From Trichaptum fuscoviolaceum (lineage: Eukaryota > Basidiomycota > Agaricomycetes > Hymenochaetales > Trichaptaceae), in contig CAJSYZ010000005.1 in NCBI GenBank assembly GCA_910574455.1, forward strand, positions 7,789,652-7,853,651: a DNA stretch of 64,000 nt, given 5' to 3'. The notes below the pieces were generated by a model that did not search any database, was not told where the DNA came from, and worked only from the letters and a program-made list of their open reading frames with translations. Of the stretch, positions 53,511 through 64,000 are shown piece by piece. Within the stretch, counting starts at the first letter, position 1. Every line of letters starts with the position of its first letter. Position numbers and translations under genes: made by a program.

Positions 53511-56500
53511 ATACAACCCTTCGTGATTAGCTCTTATTCCGACGATAGCAGTGTCAATTGGGAGAAGATTGGTAACTGTGTGCAAGCTTTCTGTATCTCA
53601 TACAGCTAAGCGAGGTTTCGTCCAGAACTCGTTAGTCTTACACTCATGTAGTCCTTAAAAATGGTTTTCTCCAAACGATTCTGAAAAAACGGTGCCTATC
53701 ACAGAATCTGCCTATTTGAGGCACCCGCTTACGGGAAGGAAGATTAGGAGGCTTTTGCTGAGGAAGAGTAAATTGCGGTACATGTGGTTATTTTGATTGT
53801 TATAGTTATGTAGTTACTGATGATCTAGTGGATTTAAAAATTCTGCCTTTTCAGCCAGGTCCGAACTGCGTCGCGGATGAAACGGTGTCGAGGTTCGCAG
53901 ATGTGCATACCCGTTTGGGCGTCATTGAAACCGACAACCAAGAGCACTGGAAGCTTCCGATGCCGCGACGGATGTTGATCCGCACACTGGCATACTGCAC
54001 TTTCCCCGACACGAAGCGTAGCTGAGGGAGTGATGTGTCGTCGTGAACTTTAATCCAGTTTTACAGAAAGTAAGCCAATTCTCACGCTCCAGCCAATCGC
54101 CCATTTTTCTCTTATCTCCTTCGTTCCTGGTAAACTGTCTTTTTAATCTCATGTGTAGCCTAAATCTTCCATTCCTAGTTTATTCTCTGTGTAGCCTGTT
54201 TTCTCTTGGTTATTGTGGTTTTTTTATCTTATTATTTTTTCGTACCTTTTCCCTGCTTCTGTGGTCTACTTTCAGTTTATTTATTATTTTACCTTATCCT
54301 CCAGCTCAATTCTTCAACCGACACACCTCACTCACTCACGACAACAGCAGCAATGATCATGATTTGCCTCGGGCGCTCGTTTCCAAAGGATGTTTGTACT
54401 TCGATAGTCTTGCTACCTCAAACACGGAGCACGCTTGAGAAGTGCCAACTGGGCTGCCATCAAACAGGCCGACGCCAACAGGACATTCTTTCGTTCATCA
54501 AGCAAGGGTCGATGAGGTACACCTCGCATACACCGGTCTTGAGACGCAGGTAGTTGTTGGGTACGCTGTGTCACCTGGTGAGCCGGAATTATCTCTACAT
54601 CATCCAAACTGAAGATGAATTCAAAGAGCAATCCATTTGAGACCTTTATTCATCCGATGAGAAATCATCCGAAGGACAGCCCCAATTGTCAGACTGATGA
54701 CGAGAACACGCCCGTCTTCTTTGTCGCCGACACCTATAAAGTCCTGCGTCGTGTTCCGCCTCCTCTGAAACTGCGGCCCCGCCTGGCTTCTCGCACAACG
54801 TCGGTCTCTATTCCGAATGTGCACAACTTCTGGAAGCCTACAGACGACAGTGCGCTGGCTCAGACGTTTCGAGTGTCAGCGACTATATCAGGATTAACAC
54901 CTCCCTACATATACTTACCTGATGCTGGAACACCTGGCGAACGAACCTGATACTGTCCGTGCTGCACACTTCGTGTATGAGCATGTCTTTGCTGGCGAGG
55001 ATACGCCCAAAGCGATGTTCCAAGGGGTGGAAGAGCTCATGCGCATGGCGTCCACCGTTAATATGTCCGTGCTTCGCTCGACGCTCAGAAAAACCACAAT
55101 GTTATCATTCGGGGAGATGTGCATTCGGGGAGATGTGGAAGACCGTGCGTGCCCATGATGAGTCTGACCAGAACTTTCAACTGCTTCACAGAGATCGGCA
55201 CTTTTGAGTCATGTTGAGACCACCTCGAACTCGTTTGCGTCTCACAGATCATGTGCGGGAACCTATGGCACCCCAGTGCGCAAGCTCGCCTCGTTCGCTG
55301 GGATCCTCTTCGCGTACGAGATCCTGAACTTGTATCGACCAGCTGCGGACAAAGCCATCTTGCGTTGCGCTGGAATCTCTACGCGATTTGCGTTGATACA
55401 CAGGAGACAGTGACGTGCAAGTCGAATAACTGGGAGTTCATGGGTGAACTTGGGGCCGAGCAAGCAAATAAATCCAGACTGCCAGAGTTTCTTTCCACCA
55501 GGGCACCGAGAACTTGATTTCAGTGAGCGGGAATAGTACTACTTGTTATCTCTGTCAGATTTGACAATGTAAAATCTTCCAGGAGATCTGCCAGATCGTA
55601 TCAGGTTATTTCATTGTTCAGACAAGCAAGCGAGAGAATAGTTTGAGAGTTTTGGGGAAGCCTCGTTACTCAAGCACCCCAATCCCCAAAGCATCCGCCA
55701 TTTTCTTGTACTGTTCGTTGAGTGCTTTTCTCCTTCGACGCTCCTGCACGAATCCGCTATTGGTGCTGCTTCCGATGCAGCCCGGACGACCATCCATCGA
55801 TCTCTCTATCATTGATCTTCGCCTTTGCCACCGCCACTCTAGTATGTCCTCCGTCACCATTTTTGAGGGCGCTGACTCGCGGGGCACTTTAGTTGGTATT
55901 TTATGCTCCACATTGCCACTATAGTGGAGGCTTTTCATTACATCGTAGGCAGCACTCTTTTTCGACACTCGATAGCTTACTGAACTTCAGAGTTAGTGTA
56001 TGCCTCGGGCCCATTAGCTTGGACAGCAGTTCCCCTTCCGAAATCGTGAGTTTATTATTCTTCTGGTCTTGAATATCATTCTCACCTCACACGCAGTGTA
56101 TGAAGTTGCCACCCAGATATCCATCATCCTGGGTCCAATCCTGAGTCCAATCTCCTAAGTGGCAGACCGCTTCTGAAAATGTGAGTATATCCTCTCTTAT
56201 CTTCTTTCCATCTCTCTCACCATTGGCGTAGGAAGTTTGCCATTTTCGTCTTTCGACCGTCAACAACCATGCAGGTGCAAGTACCGACGCACCCGAGGTT
56301 GTGTCCACCAAGCAGCCTCGTTAACCTTCCGCTACCGCTTCTGTCGCCACAGTTCCTCGGCCTTCCGACATTCGCCTGTCTCGAGTCTAGCATACGAGTC
56401 AATACGATCCGCAAGACCGTTTGACATCACTGGCACAAACATACGTACATGTGTAATTGTTTTCTCTTTTTTATATTCATTACCTATAGTACTTTGTACT

Positions 56501-57369
56501 CCGCACATTGCCTTACGTTTCAACTATTTTTTCCCCTATTTTTCTGTCTCTTCTGCTAAGTAGTAAAGGAATTGAATGATATCTTATGACAGTATTACCC
56601 GCCTCTGTATTGGGTTCAGCGTCAAAATTAATGCATGTTCGTGTCGGGGACCGCTGGCTCTGACGGCGCACACTGGCATACTGCACTTTGACTTTCTTCC
56701 TTCTGCTGCTTACCTTACATTATATAATGTTTGCTTTCCATAACAATGGCTTCATGCGAAACTGCGGTAGAGGTGCTCTGTTGTGATCTTATCCACTAAC
56801 TGCCGGTTTGAGATTTGGCATCAAAGTTTTTTTACTGTATAACATTTGTGGTTTTGTTTGTGTACTTGTTTGGGGGTTCGTAAGGGTATTATGTCACGTG
56901 AATTTGCGTAGTACTGGATGCCGGAGGGACCTTTCCGTACACGGCTGTTTGGTTTGAAGCGATGCTTTATAACTTCGTTCGATATCACTCTATGAGGTTT
57001 TTTTCTCAACAGATAATAAAATTCTCTTCAGGTCGTGGAAACTCTTGTTCTTGCAATAGTGTGTGGATTTACTTTGTTCTGTGAGTATTGTTATTTGATA
57101 TAAGTGAATAATTGATACTTATGATATTTGTGATTTTTAGCATGTGAGTTTCGATAAAGTTCGAACCCGATGGAGGTATGTTAGATTGATTTAAACCTTT
57201 ATTACAGGTCATACGTACCCTTTCTGGGAGCTGGGAACGATAAGGATACTGTGGAGAATTCGAAGTCGTCTGGGACAAGAATTGAAGGGTAAGTGGGATC
57301 AGATGTGTACTTCTATGTGATGGTTGAAGTGAGGGATATAGGGAAAGGCCATTTTGTGCTGGAGATCAG
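53511..57369. other. Gene-poor region with unidentified decayed frames
   Basis: Open pieces at 54615-54950 (VADTYKVLRRVPPPLKLRP), 54922-55158 (MFQGVEELMRMASTVNMSVL) and 55251-55517 (LHPSAQARLVRWDP-like) lie in different frames in one direction. They could be exons of one broken gene that I do not recognise. The block 55990-56180 repeats 48560-48750. No intact gene is evident. Confidence 0.35.
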
Positions 57370-58706
57370 GTGAACTATTCATGTGAAGAGTTGAGTAGCA
57401 GTCGATACGCTGGAAAGAATTGGTTCAGGTGCTTGCCTTTGGAACTGATCTTTATGGTGTTCCATAATCTAAGCTTCTGTCCGGGAGATTTGATGGCTAT
57501 CTCGAGTCTTTCTCACTGGATTCGAGAACTGGTTGTGGAAAAAATGCTGGTTTATGGTCGAACATACGTCTTACAAGCGATATGAGGATGGATTTCATTA
57601 ACATGGTAATCAAGAGGTGCAAGGACCGCGACTTTGACGTTGTTATCGACGAAAGGGACTCTTTTCAATTACATGGGGAAAGGCTATTCGAAGCCTGTCT
57701 CGGGCAAACATGTCTGCGATATGTACCTTGTTTCGCTACTGCGGGAGATGGAGAAGCGTCGAGTTCAACATTAGGTCGGAAACGGAAGTAGCAATCCGAG
57801 AGGTATACGGCTCTGAGATAATGACCAAGTTGTTGACGATGAATGAAAATCGGCAATATTTATGGTTCTTATCATCAGGTACCTTTCTATGGATACTGGA
57901 AATTTCCCATACTCCAAGATCTATCGGATGGCGAATCCCGGTGTCAAATTTTCCGCCCAATAGACGCACCGATGACAATAACGTGCTGTTTCGCATTGTC
58001 TGTTGAACAGCTTTCGGTTTTTTTTGGCATCATTTCTCAACATAGTCCCGACATCTACGAGAATTGACTGTGAAATTATATTCCAAACACGCGACGGGAT
58101 TTGCAGAAGAGGGTTCGGATAGTTATGCCATGGTTAAAGGAATTAACTATTGTCTTTTTGGATGCGACCGAGGGTGGTTTGTCGGTTATTACTGGCGTTT
58201 TCGACACTAAAAATCTGGATCGACTAACAATTGTGTTTAATCTCGGTGACGGTCGGAATCGGATGTCAAGCGTGGATGATTGCAAGGAGTGGATGCGGAA
58301 TATGAAGAAGCAGTTCGGAAGTCTGACATATTTCTCACTTCATATGGGGTCTGATCAAATCGAGGTGGGGAAAACTCGAGATGACCATGTTGGGTGATGC
58401 TGGTACGAATTGCCGATTATACTTCGTGGAGGATATTTTCTATATCTTCCTGAATTGGTTCGACGGGTCGACTTGTCAATCTCGTATATCCCGTTGTACG
58501 CTTGCCGTGAAGACGCTCAGGGTAATGCTAGAGTACTCGCTAGTCCTGCTTTTATGGATGTAGTGGTATCTGCATGCGATATGGTAGAGGAGGGATTTAA
58601 AGGGAAGGTTAGAGAGGGAGTTTGGATTATTATTGGAGAGGAGAAGGAGTTTGGAATTGTGAGGAGGTGGTTTGAAGTTATGGGGTGTTCATTGGCAACT
58701 ACATAA
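57370..58706 (+). pseudogene. F-box protein pseudogene 1
   Basis: A diverged copy of the F-box gene at 43538. The F-box CLPLELIFMVFHNLSFCPGD, LMAISSLSHWIREL is in one frame. MDFINMVIKRCKDRDFDVVI is in a second, and WRSVEFNIRSETEVAIREVY in a third. Then come VMPWLKELTIVFLDATEGGL (which matches IPWLERLSVTFMNADE) and DCKEWMRNMKKQFGSLTYFS. At least four frameshifts or stops separate them. The order of blocks equals the intact gene, so it decayed after duplication. Confidence 0.75.
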
Positions 58707-59416
58707 AAGAGTAGTTTGTCTGGTATTGTATGCCGGTTTACGGTGTAGCTAGAAGGTCGAATCTGTATGTAGAGAGAGAGATCAGTAGATATATTATTCA
58801 GTGGTCTGAAGAAAATCATAAGTCATAATAAGTGGTGACAGTATATACCGAAGGTTCTGCTTTAGTTTAGTGATAATATATAATGGGAGCTCGAAGCTGA
58901 AATTGAGGGTGAGATGTCATGTTCATAGTTATGTGGAAAAATGTTTGAAAAAATGGGTGTCGTGGACAGTTCTTATGTAATCTTTTTTCACTGAGGATGG
59001 GTCTGTCGTTCTGAGTTGGTCGTCATTCCTCTTTATACTCATATCTGTGTCTTGCGTGCGGTAAGCTTGTCAATCTGTCTTCACTATGTATGGAAGTACT
59101 AAACTATCATCCAGTTAAAGCTAATTTACAAATTAGAACGAGGAAATGGAAAAGTGAGTTTATATTGTTGGTCTGGGTGTTGAGTGAAATTTATGGGTTT
59201 AGGAGGAAATTCTGGGAAGTGAAAACAAGGAAGCGGCGAGATATCAATGTGTCGCAAGGTGACAAGGAAGAGCGTGGTGATGGGATGGTGCAGCTCGAGG
59301 CTGCGGAAGACTCACGAATCGGAAGATGTCATTCTACATTAGTGATGGGAGGTTGTGGACAAGTTGGCACGGACAGGTCTATTCCTGTACCCCGAAACTA
59401 GCAAAAGCAACTGGTC
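58707..59416. other. Intergenic between two F-box pseudogenes
   Basis: No recognised motif. A 103-codon frame at 59090-59401 is charged (RTRKWKSEF, KTRKRRDINVSQGDK) and may be the leader of the next F-box copy. Confidence 0.3.
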
Positions 59417-60560
59417 TTGCGAAAGTTCAACGATCTACCGAACGATATCATTTATAACCTACTTGACCTCTCGGAAGGCGACTGGAAGTTGATTTTCAGG
59501 ATGGCGACAGTTAATCGGCGTATCCGAGTTGTTGCTTTGGGTATGTCTGGCATGTGGGCAAAGCATAACTCTGACGGACATGATGGAGCCAGAAATGATC
59601 GATGTTGTGGCAGAAAGGGCAGGCTGTAAAGGGCTCAAGGTAGCGATCGATGAGTACGCTAGAGATATGCAATATGGAAGCAAAAGGAGAGACGATTGGC
59701 GATCGATCTCAACACTTTTTGCGCGTTCGGATAGATGGTACGAAAGCAAGATTTTGTCTGTCGATGGCTACGTCGGAAACGATTATTGGAAAATTCTCTA
59801 ATTCAAATATGGTCAAGCTGCATAGTCTCATCGTTGAAAGCTCCTTGATGCGCACCGAGCGTTTTGCCGTCGGAGAGCCGGTATATGCAAAGTGGAAACT
59901 TCAGTTGTTTTGAGGCTGAAGGATGACACGTTTTCCGCTCCAATACATCGAAAGGATCTCTCGGCTCGACTTACAGGCTGTCATCTAAGGGCGTTTTGAC
60001 GGGGAACGTTCGGGGGTTTCGCGAGTTCCTTTCTTGTGGGAAGGAAATAGTTGATCTTGCAATATCGGACTACTGCCTCGTATGGAATAGGCCTGGAAAT
60101 CGACGGTACTGTTGAACTTAACAAGGTTCAAAGTATGTTTTTTGGGCGGGTTGGCTCATTCAAAACTGCATTCGTTAAGCTTAGAGGATCGATTAAGACT
60201 CCATGGATCACTACGCTTAATCTTCGACTTGAGCCTTGGATTTGGGAACGGGGAGAGGAGTTAGTGAATAGTTGGAAAATCGGTGTCGTGGGCTTGAGGG
60301 ATGATTTATCCAGTGTTGAGGTATTTCTCGTTCTCATAGTGGGAGATTCGACACCGCCGCCGACGGAAAAAGGATATTCCAGTGGTCATGTTTCGTTGAA
60401 GACATGTTATTTCAGTTGCCACTGACAATTACATCTGTCTATTTGCAGGTGCCTTCGGTGAGGGTTGGAGTATATGGGAACACATTGAAAAGGAAGGATA
60501 TTGATGTTATAATGGGGTGTGGTACAATAATTTTGACTGATGTGGAAGTTACGGATTTTG
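59417..60560 (+). pseudogene. F-box protein pseudogene 2
   Basis: The F-box FNDLPNDIIYNLLDLSEGDW, FRMATVNRRIRVVAL is in one frame. After a one-base shift it continues LTDMMEPEMIDVVAERAGCK and DRWYESKILSVDGYVGNDYW, then in further frames TERFAVGEPVYAKWKL, SFKTAFVKLRGSIK and TLNLRLEPWIWERG. Block order follows the intact F-box protein, but several frameshifts make it non-functional. It is more diverged from 43538-45028 than pseudogene 1 is. Confidence 0.65.
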
Positions 60561-61945
60561 AACTGTAGACGAAGTCAAGATAATTTTCGAATCGTCAATT
60601 TGAATGATTTTGTAGTAAGGGGAGGTAGATTCCTTTATACAATAATACTTTATATGTTATCTACTGGCATTAAAGATTTTTATATGTTACGTAGCTACGT
60701 GGTTTATTAGAAGGTGATGCTGGAATGGTGAGATGTATCGTACAAGACTTCGAATTGAGTACGCATATTTGTAGAGGTAAATTGTGTCAACAACAATGTT
60801 TGAAGCACATGAAACCAATAATGATAAACTGTACGATTTATCCGCCCTTTGTATCTTTCCAGCTCAATACACTACAGCCATGCTTGTTGATGAAGATATA
60901 GTATGGATCCGTCTGGGTGGGTCTCTTTTCTTACTCAGCGCAACTTGTCTACATTGTATATGTCATGCTGAACCCTATATTAGATGTAGTCTTTCTCCAG
61001 TCGGACCTACAGATGTATGTGACAGAGAAGGACTCGGCCGCATTATCTGGCTATTATGTATAGTCCTTCACTTTTCCGGCAACGGATAGAAATATTATAG
61101 TGCCCTACAACGCGTCAGACTTTGACTTTGGACATGTTTCAGGCTGTTATGCTGTTATACCAGTATGAGTTCGCTAGTGCAGAGAAATGTCCTTCTGGAG
61201 GTGAAACTGTACCCTCTCGGCGATCCACAGGACTTTATTAGTAGCAAATTTCAGAAAGATAATCGTGCTTCATCGGGCTGTACTAAGTAGGCACTTAGTG
61301 ATATTTATTGTTCGATATGGTCAAGTCTCCTCCATCGTATTCATGAGGATCATGTCGCAATGAGTCGAGTGGCGTCGCGGATCCTGCCTCGCGAGACGTC
61401 CCGTCCAGACGCGTGATGATGTGCGTGATTGTCCTCGTTGCAACGTCGGGTCATGATCGCTATTTTCTCGAAAGACTTAAGCGCAGATGTATAGCGTGTG
61501 ACGAATAGAGCAGGAGTTGCTGTTTTGATAGAGGGTGGTGTCGGGGATCGGCAATCAATTGAGATGAAATGCAGCTTAAAAGTACTTTCTTAGTGACATA
61601 GAAAGACTGTGGAGGGTTGGACAAATACCATGATTTTGGCCCACTCTAATACGGCCTTTGGGAACTTGTGGGAAGCCAATTCTACCTTGGAACTGGTGTC
61701 AACGTTTGGACATCAGATCTATCCTGCAGCGCGCCAACGTTCGCCGTTATGTGAAGACGGCCACAACCGAACCAAGTAGTAATCCTCGGTGCGGCTGCTT
61801 CCATGAGACCTTCGCGGCTCACCCATTGTGAGAGGACGGGAGGACGGGGAACCAAAACAAACCGCAAACGGAAGGATGGTGCCAAAGTTACGGCAGCTCA
61901 AGGCCCATCTGCCGGCTTTTTTAATAATAGTCGCATCAATATTCC
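60561..61945. other. Intergenic, no gene recognised
   Basis: There is one 101-codon frame (60784-61089) with a hydrophobic stretch but no family match. The end of the stretch (61830-61945) carries GAGAGGACGGGAGGACGGGG and leads into the left end of a dispersed repeat. Confidence 0.35.
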
Positions 61946-63312
61946 CGCGACCTAGGGGGTCGCTAGGGTACCTTAGGAAAACGCAACTGTGTCGATTCTC
62001 CGCCAAAACTTAAAAAAGTCATGTGACTGGCACTTTCGGTACCGAAACTGCCTTTCAAAGCAAGTTGTTCTCACTCATTCAAGTTTTTGCCTGTTCCTTC
62101 AAACTACATATGCGCACCGAGCGCAAGCCTTCGACGATCTACCCTTCGCAGGTCAACGGCGCGTTACCCTCCAGTTCCTATGTGATGAGCAGTAGCTGCC
62201 CCAGTGTCTCCGTGTCTACACCCTGCGGCGGTGCAAAGCCCGCTTTGTCTGTGAGGACATCCAACACTGGCGACGAGCGGACACCAAGCGCAACTGTATC
62301 AGGTGCATTGAGCATTGTAGCTGCCGGAAACACGGGGCGAACTACTCAAGCACAGCTGGTCCTGTTGCATGTCCAAGGTCGAATCGTGGCCCGGGCTTTT
62401 GAGTGGGCACACCGCGTCCTCCCTGGCCGTATTGCAGGTTGCTTAACTGGAAGTCGGTGCAAGGAACGAAGGCGGGTCATTGGCGGCGGGACTGGGAATG
62501 ATGGTGTCTTTGCGAATGTCACTGCGAAACTGGGCCTCTCCAATGCCATAGTGGAAGGTGAGCCTAATTCTGCTGCATCAACAGATTGCTTCTTTACTTT
62601 GTAGGCTAACGAGTCTATTTCAGCTACTTTTGCATCCCATATTCAATAGAAGACGGTGTCCATGTTATACTGGAGGAGACAGAGAAGGATGCACCACCAT
62701 TGTACGCCGCCGCACAGGCGGATGTTGTCCCGCCGGCACTGGGAAACGACAGCCCATGCGCCTTCGTCCTTATCGTCCCGGGAATGATGCTTCAAGGCGA
62801 GCGCCGATTGATGGTCTCGCATTCGGGCACGCTCTTCTCATTTGCTTGGAACATGTTCGTTTCTACTTCATTCCAATATGTGGGCTTTCTCCTTACTTAC
62901 CTCCTGCGTACCACACATGCGGCGAAGCTTGATGCTTGTGCTGGTCTTGGCCTGCCGCTGCTGCAATATGGGTTTGCGTTGAGGACACAGCAAGGATGAC
63001 GAAGGCATAGGCACGAATGGTGAAGACAGCATGTGCTGGGCGGCTGGGGAAATCCTGAAGACACTGTACCTCCACCGACGCTTGATGTTTGATACAGCTG
63101 CGGCTACTGAAAGTTGGGCAGCTACTCGCAATGGCACTGTTTCGTGTGGCAGATGCGCCTCTGCGGCAGCAAGAGTATGGTGTATAATACTTCTGTACTG
63201 TATATGTGCTTAAAAATATAATTTTTTTTCCCTCTCACTCTTGCTCTAACCGCATTCCCGGGTAGCGGGCTTTGCTGTGAGTTAGCTCACAGCCTTTAAC
63301 TGCTTGTTACAT
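61946..63312. mobile_element. Dispersed 1.36-kb repeat, copy 3
   Basis: The left end (CGCGACCTAGGGGGTCGCTA, GGGTACCTTAGGAAAACGCA) and the right end (CCCGGGTAGCGGGCTTTGCT, GTGAGTTAGCTCACAG) match the element at 41846-43206. Both ends are palindromic (GCGACC/GGTCGC and CTGTGAG/CTCACAG). The interior has a 193-codon frame at 62023-62604 with Ser/Thr-rich sequence and no recognised domain; a short intron-like segment follows. No transposase is identified. Confidence 0.5.
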
Positions 63313-63444
63313 TAGATAGATGTGTAGTACCGCCGATGTGGAAGGAGTGTTGTAAGGACCATGTTGTTTAGCAAGAAATGTAGATTCCCCTTTCTATTTC
63401 ATCACCTTGGTATAAGGATGGAAGGTGCCGAAACTCGTTTCTGG

Positions 63445-63610
63445 ATATTCCCGCGACCCCTTGGGTCGCTGGGTATTCTTAGGGTATGCAACTGTCTGTT
63501 TTTACCGCCAAAACTCATTCCCGCGAACCGTAGGGTTCGCTTTGGGTACCTTAGAAAAACGCAACTGTCCGGATTCTCTGCGAAAAACTGATCCAGTCAC
63601 GTGAAATTTC
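63445..63610. repeat. Two further left ends of the dispersed repeat
   Basis: TTCCCGCGACCCCTTGGGTC and GCTGGGTATTCTTAGGGTAT begin at about 63448. A second copy, ATTCCCGCGAACCGTAGGGT followed by TACCTTAGAAAAACGCAACT, begins at about 63518. These tandem partial copies support repeated insertion at or near the same site. Confidence 0.55.
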
Positions 63611-63773
63611 CTTTATGGGTAAGCGACTTTATAAGTCAACTTCGATCACATGCTGATGACAAAGATACGTAGCACCCGAGACACCGCCAGATGCAATCCG
63701 CCATCGTCGCGCCAACGTTCAACGTGTGTCGTCTTTCTTCTCTTTTCTTCGGGCTCACAAACAGACACTCCTA

Positions 63774-64000
63774 ATGGCAACTCGTCCTCGTGAGTTTATG
63801 CTGAGTTTCTCTTCCATCTATATGTCCCTAACATTGCTAATATTTTGTGTTTTTTTGTCGATCTTCTACGACTTGACCTGCCAGGATCTGCCGCCCGTCT
63901 TTGAACTCCGCTCTTTGCTCTCCTCCTTCAGCTCACACTCAATGTCTCCCAAGGCCGTTTCGGTGCGGCTCGCAGCCAGTGTCTATCTCAAGAACACGAT
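63774..64000 (+). pseudogene. Importin-beta-like N-terminal fragment (runs off right edge)
   Basis: After a short first exon (MATRP) and a long GTGAGT...CTGCCAG intron, the sequence reads FALLLQLTLNVSQ in one frame and VSVRLAASVYLKNTI in another. The phrase VRLAASVYLKN is typical of the amino-terminal HEAT repeats of CSE1/importin-7-type karyopherins. The frame change and an early TGA suggest decay, but only about 100 bases of the match are visible. It would be the second karyopherin relic in the window. Confidence 0.45.

Overview
The window is nuclear DNA of a filamentous basidiomycete, most likely an Agaricomycete. The evidence is compact multi-exon genes with 47-63 nt GT-AG introns and CTRAY-type branch sites, clustered membrane P450s, an F-box family typical of mushrooms, TTAGGG telomeric repeats, and a Penelope-like retroelement of the fungal telomeric (Coprina) type. 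Exon joins below were worked out by hand from splice signals, reading phase and comparison of paralogues inside the window. Family names rest on motif recognition, not on searches.

Left part (1-22 kb), accessory gene cluster. It holds a partial P450 (1-836, minus), an intact 586-aa P450 (12802-15129, minus), an intact 610-aa P450 (15946-18470, minus), an intact 752-aa LtrA-like membrane protein (9400-12264, plus), and three copies of a 208-218-aa DM9/DUF3421-like gene (3389, 7322, 19943). Copy 3 has a stop codon at the end of exon 1. Between them lie relics of the same families: P450 pieces at 4.7-5.8 and 21.3-21.6 kb, LtrA pieces at 2.3 and 18.9-19.2 kb, and a CYP505-type piece at 2.6-3.0 kb. 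The DM9 gene and the front of the second P450 type were apparently copied together as a unit.

Middle (22-33 kb), a former chromosome end. Minisatellites and two mutually inverted tandem arrays lead into a 1597-aa telomere-linked RecQ-like helicase (23820-28800, plus). Besides zinc fingers and helicase motifs, it seems to carry a tyrosine-recombinase-like domain. Its last codons are made of TTAGGG repeats. Three TTAGGG blocks follow, separated by short inserts, one of which holds a well-formed hammerhead ribozyme on the minus strand. Then comes a Penelope-like element on the minus strand (ORF 29552-32986, 1144 aa, no GIY-YIG endonuclease), with its 3' end joined to TTAGGG repeats. This is the orientation expected if element RNA is reverse transcribed from telomeric 3' overhangs.

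Right part (33-64 kb), repeat-rich and gene-poor. There are decayed copies of core cellular genes (KAP123/importin-4, TFIIF alpha, TFIIB, and an importin-beta-like piece at the right edge), a 43-bp satellite, a fold-back repeat structure, dispersed repeats of about 1.35 kb, and a rearranged repeat family. The few genes that look intact are an F-box protein (43538-45028), a SUMO-interacting-motif plus RING protein (47007-47864, minus) and a 90-aa zinc-finger protein (50384-50708) matching only the start of the helicase. Two further F-box copies and an LCCL-type membrane protein are broken.
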